Part shown: positions 51,653 through 59,620 of the stretch, in pieces
Layout of the letters: every line of letters starts with the position of its first letter
Position numbering within the stretch: the stretch's first letter is position 1
Origin: Clostridia bacterium
GTDB lineage: Bacteria > Bacillota > Clostridia > Oscillospirales > Acutalibacteraceae
Length of the DNA: 64,000 bases
Assembly (NCBI GenBank): GCA_900755895.1
Contig: CAAEIG010000051.1
Span: forward strand, 38,190-102,189
Direction of reading: 5' to 3'
Position numbers and translations under genes: made by a program
Notes under the pieces: model-generated
Seen by the model: the letters and a program-made list of their open reading frames with translations, nothing else
Told to the model about the DNA's origin: nothing
Database searches by the model: none

Positions 51653-54001
51653 ATGCTTCAACTTTGGTATCAAGAACCTGCCAGCTACTGGGAGGAAGCC
51701 CTCCCTCTGGGCAACGGACGTCTGGGCGCTATGGTCTGGTCCGGTGTCCAGCAGGAAACCCTCTCCCTCAACGAGGATTCCCTGTGGTCCGGCTATCCCA
51801 AGTGCGCCGACATCCCCGGTGCTGACGAATACTATCGTCAAGCTCGCGAGCTGGTACGGCAGAAGAAATACGCCGAGGCTCAAGCCCTGATCGAGGAGAA
51901 AATCCTCAGCGACTTCACCCAGAGCTACCTACCTTTGGCAGACCTGCGGGTGGAAATGGATCAACCCAAAGGCGAAGTGACCAACTATCGCCGCAGCCTC
52001 TGCCTGGAGGATGCTATCTCCCGGCTGACCTACACCATCGGCGATGTCACCTATACCCGCGAGGCTTTTGTCTCTGCTCCCGATCAGGTGATCGTCCTGC
52101 GGATCTCCGCAAACAAGCCCGGTTCCGTCAGCTTGAAGGCCAGCTTCAACTGCCGTCTGCGTTCTTGCACTACCATCAAAAACAGCCGCTTGATCCTGGA
52201 TGGCGTGGCCCCCTCTCAGGTGGACCCCTCCTACCAGGGCAACACCCCCCAACCCATTGTCTATGAAGAGGACCCCAAGAAAAAGGGTATGCGCTTCTGC
52301 GCAATGCTGGACCTCCAGACACAGGGCGGTGAGGTCAATCCCTGGGAGGACTATCTCCAGGTTACCGGTGCGGACAGCGTCACCCTGCTGGTCACTGCTC
52401 AGACCAGCTTTAACGGCCCCTTCCGTCAGCCCTATCTGGATGGTAAGCCCTACATGGAACTGTGCCAGAAGGATATGGAGCAGGCCCTCACTCACAACTT
52501 TGAGGATTTGATGGCCCGCCATGTGGCAGACTATCAGCCCTACTTCAACAGAGTCTCCATGAACTTCGGCTCTGACGAGGACGACACCCCCACCATCCAG
52601 CGCCTGGCCCGTTGGAACGAGGACGTGGATCCCCAGCGCTATGCTCTGCTCTATCAGTACGGACGGTATCTGATCATCTCCGGCTCCCGTCCCGGAACCC
52701 AGCCCACCAACCTCCAGGGTATTTGGAATAAGCATCTCCGCGCTGCGTGGAGCTCCAACTTCACCATCAACATCAACACGGAAATGAACTACTGGCCTGT
52801 GGAAACTGCCTCTCTGTCGGAGCTCCATGAGCCTCTGCTCAGCTTCCTCCATGACACCCTGCGGGTCACCGGCTCCCACACCGCTCTGACTCACTACGGT
52901 GCTCGGGGCTTTGTCTCCCATCACAACACCGACATCTGGGGCCTCTCCAATCCCGTGGGTATCAACACTCCCGGTTCTGCTGTGTACGCTTTCTGGCCCC
53001 TTTCCGCCGGCTGGATGTCCGCTCATGCCTACGACCACTACCTGTTCACTGAGGACAAGGAGTTCCTGAAGGAGACCGGGTATCCCATCATCCGTGACGC
53101 TGGTCGGTTCTTCCTGGATGTGCTCACCGACAACGGCAAGGGCGAGTTGACCTTCGCACCCTCCACCTCCCCCGAGAACAGCTTCATCCTGGATGGCAAG
53201 CGCTGCTCCGTGGCGGAAACTACCACGATGACCATGGCCATTATTCAAGAGACCCTGGAGAATGTGGTATCCTGCTGCGAGGTTCTGGATACGGATCCCG
53301 ACCTGAAGGCCGAGGCCCAGGCCGCCCTGGCAAAGCTGCCCAAATTCCAGATCGGCTCCCGCGGCGAACTGTTGGAGTGGAATGAGGAGCTTCCCGAAAT
53401 CGAGCCTGAGCATCGTCACACTTCCCACCTGTACGCTCTGTATCCCGGCCATCTGATCTCCGTGGATGACACTCCTGAACTGGCCAACGCCTGCCGCCGC
53501 ACCCTGGAACTTCGGGGCGACGAGAGCACCGGTTGGGCTCTGGCATGGCGTATCAGCCTGTGGGCTCACCTCCACGACGGCGAACACGCCTATCAGGTAC
53601 TGAAAAAGCAGCTGCGGCCCATTGACGGCAGCCTGCCCCAGTACGCCCTGTCCGGCGGCGGCTCCTATCCCAATATGTTCGGCGGCCATCCGCCCTTCCA
53701 GATCGACTCCAACTACGGCGCTTGCGCAGGTATTGCCGAGCTGTTCCTGCAGAGCTGGAACGACGCCATCGATCTGCTCCCCGCAGTACCCCAGGCCATG
53801 GGCACCGGCTCCATCAAGGGTCTGCAGGCCCGGGGCGGCATCACGGTGGATCTGAAGTTCCAGGATGGCAAGCTGACCCAAGCCACTCTCACCAGAACGC
53901 TTCCCGGCGAGAAGAGCTTCGACCTGCGGTATCAGGGCTCCTGCAAGAAGGTCACCCTGGCCCAGAATCAGCCCCTCACCGTAACCGCCTCTGATTTCTA
54001 A
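51653..54001 (+). CDS. GH95 alpha-L-fucosidase/alpha-L-galactosidase, copy 1
   Basis: A 782-aa glycoside hydrolase family 95 enzyme, ATG 51653 with AAAGGAG 8 nt before. The N-terminal beta domain starts WYQEPASYWEEALPLGNGRLGAMV and NEDSLWSG. The (alpha/alpha)6 barrel has FTININTEMNYWPVE (near 370, the catalytic Asn pair known from AfcA), FVSHHNTDIWGLSNPVG, PSTSPENSF (acid Glu, near 505) and PFQIDSNYGACAGIAEL (Asp, near 682). The family inverts alpha-1,2-L-fucosides; some members prefer L-galactose. No signal peptide, so it acts on imported sugars. A lipoprotein gene and fucU follow. Confidence 0.9.
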   Translation: MLQLWYQEPASYWEEALPLGNGRLGAMVWSGVQQETLSLNEDSLWSGYPKCADIPGADEYYRQARELVRQKKYAEAQALIEEKILSDFTQSYLPLADLRVEMDQPKGEVTNYRRSLCLEDAISRLTYTIGDVTYTREAFVSAPDQVIVLRISANKPGSVSLKASFNCRLRSCTTIKNSRLILDGVAPSQVDPSYQGNTPQPIVYEEDPKKKGMRFCAMLDLQTQGGEVNPWEDYLQVTGADSVTLLVTAQTSFNGPFRQPYLDGKPYMELCQKDMEQALTHNFEDLMARHVADYQPYFNRVSMNFGSDEDDTPTIQRLARWNEDVDPQRYALLYQYGRYLIISGSRPGTQPTNLQGIWNKHLRAAWSSNFTININTEMNYWPVETASLSELHEPLLSFLHDTLRVTGSHTALTHYGARGFVSHHNTDIWGLSNPVGINTPGSAVYAFWPLSAGWMSAHAYDHYLFTEDKEFLKETGYPIIRDAGRFFLDVLTDNGKGELTFAPSTSPENSFILDGKRCSVAETTTMTMAIIQETLENVVSCCEVLDTDPDLKAEAQAALAKLPKFQIGSRGELLEWNEELPEIEPEHRHTSHLYALYPGHLISVDDTPELANACRRTLELRGDESTGWALAWRISLWAHLHDGEHAYQVLKKQLRPIDGSLPQYALSGGGSYPNMFGGHPPFQIDSNYGACAGIAELFLQSWNDAIDLLPAVPQAMGTGSIKGLQARGGITVDLKFQDGKLTQATLTRTLPGEKSFDLRYQGSCKKVTLAQNQPLTVTASDF

Positions 54002-54011
54002 GGAGAACATT

Positions 54012-54845
54012 ATGAACAGACTGCTTTCCCTGCTTATGACGCTTCTGCTGTTGACAGCAGCCCTCAGCGGCTGCACCCAAGCTCAGCAGACCCAGGATGA
54101 CGAACCCGCGCCGGAGAGCGTGGAGATCAATTTCTTCTACAATGAGCCCTGCGGCGCCTGTCACGACCAGATCAACGATTTTTACGATTTCTTTGGTGAA
54201 GAGCTGGCCGATGTGAAGGACCTCTACCCCTATGAATTGAACGCTTACAACGTGTTCCAGGACTCCGACGAAGAAAAGATGAACGAGACCCTGGAGGCTC
54301 TGGGCTACACCGAGGAGATCATCCACACCCTGACCTTCCCCATCATGACCTGCAACGGGAAAGTGTACCTGGGTATCGACTCCATCGAGGACTCTCTGCG
54401 GGAGGCGTATCTCACAGCAGGGGAAGACCTGTTCGTCTATGACCGTGGGGTGTATGACCCGCTGAAAGAGGAAACTCTTGCACAGCAGCTGGAAGATTAC
54501 CCCTTGGACAAGGGCAGCGCATCCATTGTTTACTTTCACCGTCTGACCTGTGAAGAGTGCATTCAGACGGAGGAGGACTTCTTAAACAGCCTGCCAGAAA
54601 CCATCACTGTGGACGGCAAGGAATATCCCCTGCAGATGGTGACCATCAACACCCGGTCCGGCTCCAACGGGGACATTTTGCAGGCATTTTTCGATACCTA
54701 TCAAGTCCCCGAAGAGGACCAGATGGTCCCCATCATCTTCACAGCCCAGGGCTACCTGGCAGGCTATGAAGACATCACCGAAAACCTGCTTTCAGAGCTG
54801 GAAGCAGGGGCGGGGCTGAACTTCCAATACCCCACAGGAGAGTAA
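54012..54845 (+). CDS. Lipoprotein with two thioredoxin-like CxxC modules
   Basis: A 277-aa secreted lipoprotein: signal peptide with lipobox LSGC (Cys20), then NFFYNEPCGACHDQINDFY (first CxxC, near 46-49) and IVYFHRLTCEECIQTEEDF (second CxxC, near 177-180). Each motif is followed by a segment like the end of a thioredoxin fold (TFPIMTCNGKVYLG and MVPIIFTAQGYLAGYEDI, with the cis-Pro). This suggests two tandem thioredoxin-like domains with redox roles outside the cell. No named family is recognised. It lies 10 nt after a GH95 gene and 32 nt before fucU. Confidence 0.75.
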   Translation: MNRLLSLLMTLLLLTAALSGCTQAQQTQDDEPAPESVEINFFYNEPCGACHDQINDFYDFFGEELADVKDLYPYELNAYNVFQDSDEEKMNETLEALGYTEEIIHTLTFPIMTCNGKVYLGIDSIEDSLREAYLTAGEDLFVYDRGVYDPLKEETLAQQLEDYPLDKGSASIVYFHRLTCEECIQTEEDFLNSLPETITVDGKEYPLQMVTINTRSGSNGDILQAFFDTYQVPEEDQMVPIIFTAQGYLAGYEDITENLLSELEAGAGLNFQYPTGE

Positions 54846-54877
54846 ATCAAACAAACCCCAGCAAGGAGGAGATTAAA

Positions 54878-55309
54878 ATGCTGAAAGGAATCCCGGCAAT
54901 TCTGCCGCCGGAACTGTTGAAAATCCTGGCCGAAATGGGCCACGGGGACGAGCTGCTGCTCACCGACGCCAACTATCCCCGCCTGGGCCAGCCTGAAAAA
55001 GTGGTCCGCTGCGATGGCCACGGCATCCCGGAGCTGATGGAGGCTATCCTGTCTCTGATGCCTCTGGACAGCTACGTGGAACACCCCACCACCTTCATGG
55101 CGGTGCTGCCCGACGATCCCTATGTGCCCGAGATCTGGGACACCTATCGTGAGATCGGCAAAAAGTACGAGGATCAGGGCTTGCGGGAAGAGGCCATCAA
55201 CAAGTACACCTTCTATGAGAAGGGCGCCAAGTGCTACGCTGCCGTGGTCACTGGCGAGCGGGCTCTCTATGCCAATGTCATTCTGAAGAAGGGCGTTGTG
55301 AAGGAGTAA
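54878..55309 (+). CDS. fucU: FucU/RbsD-family mutarotase (L-fucose mutarotase-like)
   Basis: A 143-aa protein of the RbsD/FucU family, which speeds anomer exchange of fucose (or ribose). Key segments: MLKGIPAILPPELLKILAEMGHGDELLLTDANYP (split: GHGDELLLTDANYP with the catalytic His), RCDGHGIPELMEAIL and the C-terminal TGERALYANVILKKGVV with the Tyr-Ala-Asn motif. FucU, not RbsD, is favoured by the adjacent GH95 enzyme and by the VRCDGHG motif. No fucose isomerase, fuculokinase or fuculose aldolase gene is in the window. Ribosome site AAGGAGGAG. Confidence 0.9.
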   Translation: MLKGIPAILPPELLKILAEMGHGDELLLTDANYPRLGQPEKVVRCDGHGIPELMEAILSLMPLDSYVEHPTTFMAVLPDDPYVPEIWDTYREIGKKYEDQGLREEAINKYTFYEKGAKCYAAVVTGERALYANVILKKGVVKE

Positions 55310-55326
55310 TTCCTGATCAAACCAAA

Positions 55327-55359
55327 AAAGGGGCTGTTGCAAACTGCAACAGCCCCTTT
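55327..55359. terminator. Bidirectional terminator, copy 3 of the repeated element
   Basis: 15-bp stem, left arm 55327-55341 and right arm 55345-55359, loop AAC, with the same GGGGCTGTTGCA core. It lies between convergent fucU and GH43 genes. Confidence 0.9.
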
Positions 55360-55381
55360 CCTATGCCCTTTTCAAATAAAC

Positions 55382-56806
55382 TTACTCCAGCGTAAAGGAG
55401 AGCAGCGCCCCGGAACCAGGCCCGCTGTAGGTGAAGTACAGCGGATGCACGCCGTCAGGCAGCGCAATTTCGGCGGTGTAGTCTTGCCACACATTGGTGA
55501 AGCGAACTGGAATCTCTCCCAGTACCGGGCCATCCCAAGCGGTCTTCACCTGGAACACACCGTTACAGTACCCCCGCACTCGGATGGTCACCTTGGTAAC
55601 GCCCTGGAAGTTGAAATACTTGAAGCCTGCGGTGGCGGAATTCATCATGTTCATGATGTAGCCGGGCTCCTCGTCCCCATCCCGGCCGTCCTGGGTGATC
55701 CGCGGGCAGTGGGGATCCACCCAGAAGAGGTTGCCTGCAATGCCGCCAGTATAGGTGGACTCCGTGTCACAGAACAGATTGCAGGCGATGTGAGCGGGAT
55801 AGGTGCCCCGTCCTTCCAAGGGTCCGCCGTTGAGGCCACAGGAGGTCATCTCCACCTGGGGAATGGAACCGTCGGGCAGGATAGTCAGCTCCTGAGCCAT
55901 GGCCTGGCGGCTGAAGCTGGTGCCATTGGTCTGGCGATGGTAGAAGATGTACCACTTCTCCCCGATCTGCACCATACTGCCGTGGTTGTTACCGCCGTAG
56001 TACATGGGCTTGTTCCCGGGCTTATAGCTGTCGATGCCCAAGTCATTGTTGGAGATAATGACACCACCATACTGGAAACCCTCTGTGGGGGATTTGCTGG
56101 TGGCGTAGCACAGCTCGTGGAACACCACGGAAGAATAGATGAAGTAATAGGTGTCTCCGTTCTTGCGGATGGAAGGCGCCTCAAAGAACTCGTGACCCTC
56201 AAAGCCGCTGCCCTGGCTGTAGGGCTGGCTGGGGGCGATAAACACCGGCGCCTCTTCTATAGTTAGCATATCCGGGCCAAGCACGGTGCACATGGGACCG
56301 TGGCGGCTCTTGTCCCCAGCAAAGCAGAAACCGGTGTAAAGATAGGTGCGGTCCCCTTCTGTCAGGACGCCAGGATCGAACTGGGGCTCATCGCCCTCCT
56401 TCTCACCCAGAAGCGTGCCGTCCGGATAGTGGACATAGCCGTAAAATTGGAATTTCCCGGCAGGGGAATCACACACGGCCACGGAAACCACACTCTTGTG
56501 ATCCAGCACATAATAGAGGTAATACCGGCCGTCAGGGCCCTGGGTCATATCCGGAGCGTACAGGCACATACTGCCATCGGTGTTGAAGGGATCCTGGGTC
56601 TTTTCATAGATGACGCCCTCATACCGCCAGTCATTGAGGTCGTCCACCGGGGCGGACCAAGTGACATAGTCATTCAGGCAATAGGCATGACCGTTGAACC
56701 GGTCGTGAGAGCCGTAGATATACACCCTGCCGTCAAAAACGTAGGGTTCGCCGTCCGGGATGTACTCCCAGGAGGGCAGATAGGGGTTGAACGCTTGTTT
56801 GTTCAT
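55382..56806 (-). CDS. GH43 family glycosidase with C-terminal carbohydrate-binding domain
   Basis: A 474-aa enzyme, start ATG 56806 (MNKQAFNPYLPSWEYIPDGE) with GGGAGGAG before it. The five-bladed propeller of family 43 shows the catalytic base Asp in PDGEPYVFDGRVYIYGSHD, the pKa-tuning Asp in YAPDMTQGPDGRYYLYY and the acid Glu in HEFFEAPSIRKNGDTYY. The last 115 residues look like a CBM6-type beta sandwich. Family members are beta-xylosidases, alpha-L-arabinofuranosidases or galactan enzymes; specificity is open. No signal peptide. Single-gene transcript divergent from the second GH95 gene. Confidence 0.85.
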   Translation of the reverse strand: MNKQAFNPYLPSWEYIPDGEPYVFDGRVYIYGSHDRFNGHAYCLNDYVTWSAPVDDLNDWRYEGVIYEKTQDPFNTDGSMCLYAPDMTQGPDGRYYLYYVLDHKSVVSVAVCDSPAGKFQFYGYVHYPDGTLLGEKEGDEPQFDPGVLTEGDRTYLYTGFCFAGDKSRHGPMCTVLGPDMLTIEEAPVFIAPSQPYSQGSGFEGHEFFEAPSIRKNGDTYYFIYSSVVFHELCYATSKSPTEGFQYGGVIISNNDLGIDSYKPGNKPMYYGGNNHGSMVQIGEKWYIFYHRQTNGTSFSRQAMAQELTILPDGSIPQVEMTSCGLNGGPLEGRGTYPAHIACNLFCDTESTYTGGIAGNLFWVDPHCPRITQDGRDGDEEPGYIMNMMNSATAGFKYFNFQGVTKVTIRVRGYCNGVFQVKTAWDGPVLGEIPVRFTNVWQDYTAEIALPDGVHPLYFTYSGPGSGALLSFTLE

Positions 56807-56861
56807 CACGGAACACTCCTCCCATGGTCCGACAAAACCGAACCGTTTCAATTTTAATTCT

Positions 56862-56890
56862 ATTATACTTCATGCTTTGTGTTTGAGCAA
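56862..56890 (-). promoter_or_regulatory. Promoter of the GH43 gene
   Basis: Minus strand TTGCTC (56890-56885), 17 nt, TATAAT (56867-56862). The imperfect palindrome GAACCGTTTC (56840-56849) lies just after the expected start and loosely resembles the LacI-type operators. Confidence 0.7.
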
Positions 56891-56968
56891 CTGGTATTTC
56901 CACGGATGCCCCCATTTTTCCGCCAGAAAATTCCCCCGGTTTCCATTGGATAGATTCCGCAAAAACTC

Positions 56969-56997
56969 TTGTTTTATCAGAACAACTATGCTACACT
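56969..56997 (+). promoter_or_regulatory. Promoter of the second GH95 gene
   Basis: TTGTTT (56969-56974), 17 nt, TACACT (56992-56997). Start expected near 57004, giving a leader of about 120 nt. Confidence 0.6.
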
Positions 56998-57003
56998 GTA
57001 ACC

Positions 57004-57114
57004 GATTCAAAGGGAATCCTCACTCAAGAGAATGCCAAAGCTCTTGGGCGCAGAAACAGGAACGCCCAGTGTGAAAGGATTCGCTTTTTCCTGGGCGACA
57101 CTATCACAGAGGAG
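57004..57114 (+). promoter_or_regulatory. Leader of the second GH95 gene with competing hairpins
   Basis: TGGGCG (57045-57050) can pair with CGCCCA (57063-57068), but CGCCCAG (57063-57069) can instead pair with CTGGGCG (57091-57097); CAAGAG (57025-57030) can also pair with CTCTTG (57041-57046). The options exclude each other. No T-run follows, so any effect would be on translation. Confidence 0.35.
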
Positions 57115-57123
57115 TTGTGTATT

Positions 57124-59487
57124 ATGGCAAAACAAGATTGGAAAATGGAGTATGCTTCCCCCGCTGAAATGTGGGAAGAAGCCATCCCCTTGGGCAATGG
57201 CAGACTGGGAGCCATGGCCTATGGACACACCGGCATTGAGCGCATCCAGCTCAACGAGGACACCCTGTGGAGCAGCGGCCCCATGGAGCGGAACAATCCC
57301 GCCTCCTTGGAAAAGCTGCCCGAGATCCGTCAGCTGATCCTCCAAGGCAAAGTGAAAGAGGCCGAGGAGCTGATGGCCCAGTACATGTTTGCAGCACCCT
57401 ATTCCATGCCCCACTACGAGCCCTTGGGCGAGTTGGACATCGCCATGGGAGTCCACACACCTTTTGTCTCCAGCTGGACTCCCCAAAGCCCGGAAATGGA
57501 CAGCTATAAGGGCTCCCTGGACCTGATGCGGGGCGTGTACACCGTGACCCACAGCAAGGGCGGCGTCAACTACACCCGGCAGATGTTCGCAAGCTTCCCC
57601 GCCCAGGTGATCTGCCTGCGTCTGCAGGCCGACAAGCCCGGCGCTCTGGACCTGGATATCCAGATGGATCGGATGAAGTACTCCGACTCCAAATCTGCGG
57701 ATGATCGTCGGCCCGGCAAGGTAGTCCGTGGCGGCGGCTGGAGCGCGGTACTCCTCCAGGAGAACCGCACCTACGGCGGCGACACCATTGTCATCTCTGG
57801 CAGCACTGCTGGAGTGGGCTATGCTGGAGCAGCCAAGGTGGTCTGTGACGGTCAGCTGCTGGATCCCACCTCACAGCTGCTGGTGCGGGGCGCCACTGAA
57901 GTCTGCATTTACATAGCTGGCTCCACCACCAACCGGGAACAGGACCCCAAGGCCACGGTGCTCAATCTGGTAGAAAAGGCCGCACAGCGCGGCTTTGAAG
58001 CCCTGCTGGAAGAGCACATCGCCGACTTCGAGCCCAAGATGCGTGCCTGCACCCTGGACCTGGGCGACGAGCCCGACGCTCTGTTGGAACAGCGCATGAA
58101 GGATTTCCGGGAAGGTGGCGAGGACCCTGCCTTGGCAGCACTGTACTTCACCTTTGGACGCTATTTGATCCTGTCCGGCAGCCGGGTAGGCTCTGCTGCT
58201 CTGAACCTCCAGGGCATCTGGAACCAGGATTTCACACCTTCCTGGGACAGCAAATACACCATCAACATCAACCTGCAAATGAACTACTGGCCTGCCGAGG
58301 AAACCGCACTCTCCCAAGAGACGGATCCCCTCTGGGACCTGTTGGAAATTATGTGCCAAAAGGGCAAGGAGACCGCCCGAGTGATGTACGGTTGCCGGGG
58401 CTCCGTGTGCCACCACAACACGGATATTTACGGCGACTGCGCACCTCAGGACGCCTACATGGCAGCCACCATTTGGCCCACTGGCGGCGCTTGGACCGCC
58501 CTGCACCTGTGGGATCACTACCAGTTCACCCAGGACAAGGACTTCCTGCGGAAGTGGTATCCTGTGATGCGGGAGTACGCTCTGTTCTTCGTGGACTACC
58601 TCATTGACGACGGAACCGGCAAGCTGGTCACCTGTCCCTCTGTCTCCCCGGAAAACCGCTACATCCTCCCCGATGGGTTTGACACTCCTGTTTGTGCAGG
58701 CCCCGCCATGGACAACCAGATCCTCCGGGCGCTGTTTGACGCCTGCCTCCAGAGCGTGAAGATCCTGGGACTGGATGAGCCTTTGGCCGAAGACTTCCGC
58801 CGCTGCGCCGAGAAACTGCCGGAAAACAAGATCGGCTCCAACGGACAGCTGCTGGAGTGGCGGGAAGAGGTTCCCGAGCTGACCCCCGGCATGGGACATA
58901 TCTCCCACCTGTGGGGCGCCTATCCCGGCGATGAGATCAACTGGAAGGACACCCCCGATCTGTGGGAAGCCGTGCGGCGCTCCCTGGATATCCGTGTAGA
59001 AAACGGCGCCGGGAAAAACGGCTGGCCCACCGCCTGGTATATCTGCCAGTACGCCCGGCTGCTGGACCCCGTTAAGACAGAATCCTTCATCCGCACTCTG
59101 CTGGCCCAGTCCGCGAAGAAGAATTTCTTCAACGCCGAAGGGGTGTTCCAGATTGACGGCAATTTGGGCGGTCTGGCCGGTATGGCAGAAGCTCTGCTCC
59201 AAAGCCATCTGGGAATGCTCCACCTGCTGCCCGCCCTGCCCCCCGCCTGGAAACAGGGCAGCGTTCACGGCATGAAGGCCCGGGGCGGCTACACTGTGGA
59301 CATCGCTTGGAAAGACGGCAAACTCACCGAAGCCACGGTTTCCGCCACCAAGGACGGGACTTTGGAGATCTACGGCGAAGAGCCGACCGTCACTTGCAAT
59401 GGCGAGCAGCTGCCCATCCAAAAGACCGCACACGGTTTCTCATTCCCTGTGAAGGAAGGCTGCACCTATCGGCTCTGCGCAAACTAA
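57124..59487 (+). CDS. GH95 alpha-L-fucosidase/alpha-L-galactosidase, copy 2
   Basis: A 787-aa family 95 enzyme. ATG 57124 is chosen; the in-frame TTG at 57115 directly touches the GGAG site. The family segments are WEEAIPLGNGRLGAMAYG, NEDTLWSSGP, YTININLQMNYWPAE (near 378), VCHHNTDIYGDCAPQDAY, PSVSPENRY (near 508) and FQIDGNLGGLAGMAEAL (near 676). It differs from copy 1 throughout and lacks its ETA-type insertions, so it is an old paralogue and may have another specificity. No signal peptide. Transcribed alone from its own promoter and closed by a strong terminator. Confidence 0.9.
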   Translation: MAKQDWKMEYASPAEMWEEAIPLGNGRLGAMAYGHTGIERIQLNEDTLWSSGPMERNNPASLEKLPEIRQLILQGKVKEAEELMAQYMFAAPYSMPHYEPLGELDIAMGVHTPFVSSWTPQSPEMDSYKGSLDLMRGVYTVTHSKGGVNYTRQMFASFPAQVICLRLQADKPGALDLDIQMDRMKYSDSKSADDRRPGKVVRGGGWSAVLLQENRTYGGDTIVISGSTAGVGYAGAAKVVCDGQLLDPTSQLLVRGATEVCIYIAGSTTNREQDPKATVLNLVEKAAQRGFEALLEEHIADFEPKMRACTLDLGDEPDALLEQRMKDFREGGEDPALAALYFTFGRYLILSGSRVGSAALNLQGIWNQDFTPSWDSKYTININLQMNYWPAEETALSQETDPLWDLLEIMCQKGKETARVMYGCRGSVCHHNTDIYGDCAPQDAYMAATIWPTGGAWTALHLWDHYQFTQDKDFLRKWYPVMREYALFFVDYLIDDGTGKLVTCPSVSPENRYILPDGFDTPVCAGPAMDNQILRALFDACLQSVKILGLDEPLAEDFRRCAEKLPENKIGSNGQLLEWREEVPELTPGMGHISHLWGAYPGDEINWKDTPDLWEAVRRSLDIRVENGAGKNGWPTAWYICQYARLLDPVKTESFIRTLLAQSAKKNFFNAEGVFQIDGNLGGLAGMAEALLQSHLGMLHLLPALPPAWKQGSVHGMKARGGYTVDIAWKDGKLTEATVSATKDGTLEIYGEEPTVTCNGEQLPIQKTAHGFSFPVKEGCTYRLCAN

Positions 59488-59497
59488 GTTCTTTTCG

Positions 59498-59528
59498 CCG
59501 GTCCACCCTGGGGTGGACCGGTTTTTTT
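59498..59528 (+). terminator. Terminator after the second GH95 gene
   Basis: 10-bp stem CCGGTCCACC (59498-59507), loop CTGG, GGTGGACCGG (59512-59521), then seven T. Confidence 0.92.
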
Positions 59529-59545
59529 CTGGAACAGGGGAACCA

Positions 59546-59574
59546 TTGAACCCGGCCCAAAAATGGTGTACAAT
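59546..59574 (+). promoter_or_regulatory. Promoter of the carboxylesterase gene
   Basis: TTGAAC (59546-59551), 17 nt, TACAAT (59569-59574). Start expected near 59581, which excludes start codons further upstream. Confidence 0.75.
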
Positions 59575-59620
59575 AGAAAGCGAAATTTACAAAAACAAAA
59601 TGCGGGAGGCGTTCGATCTT

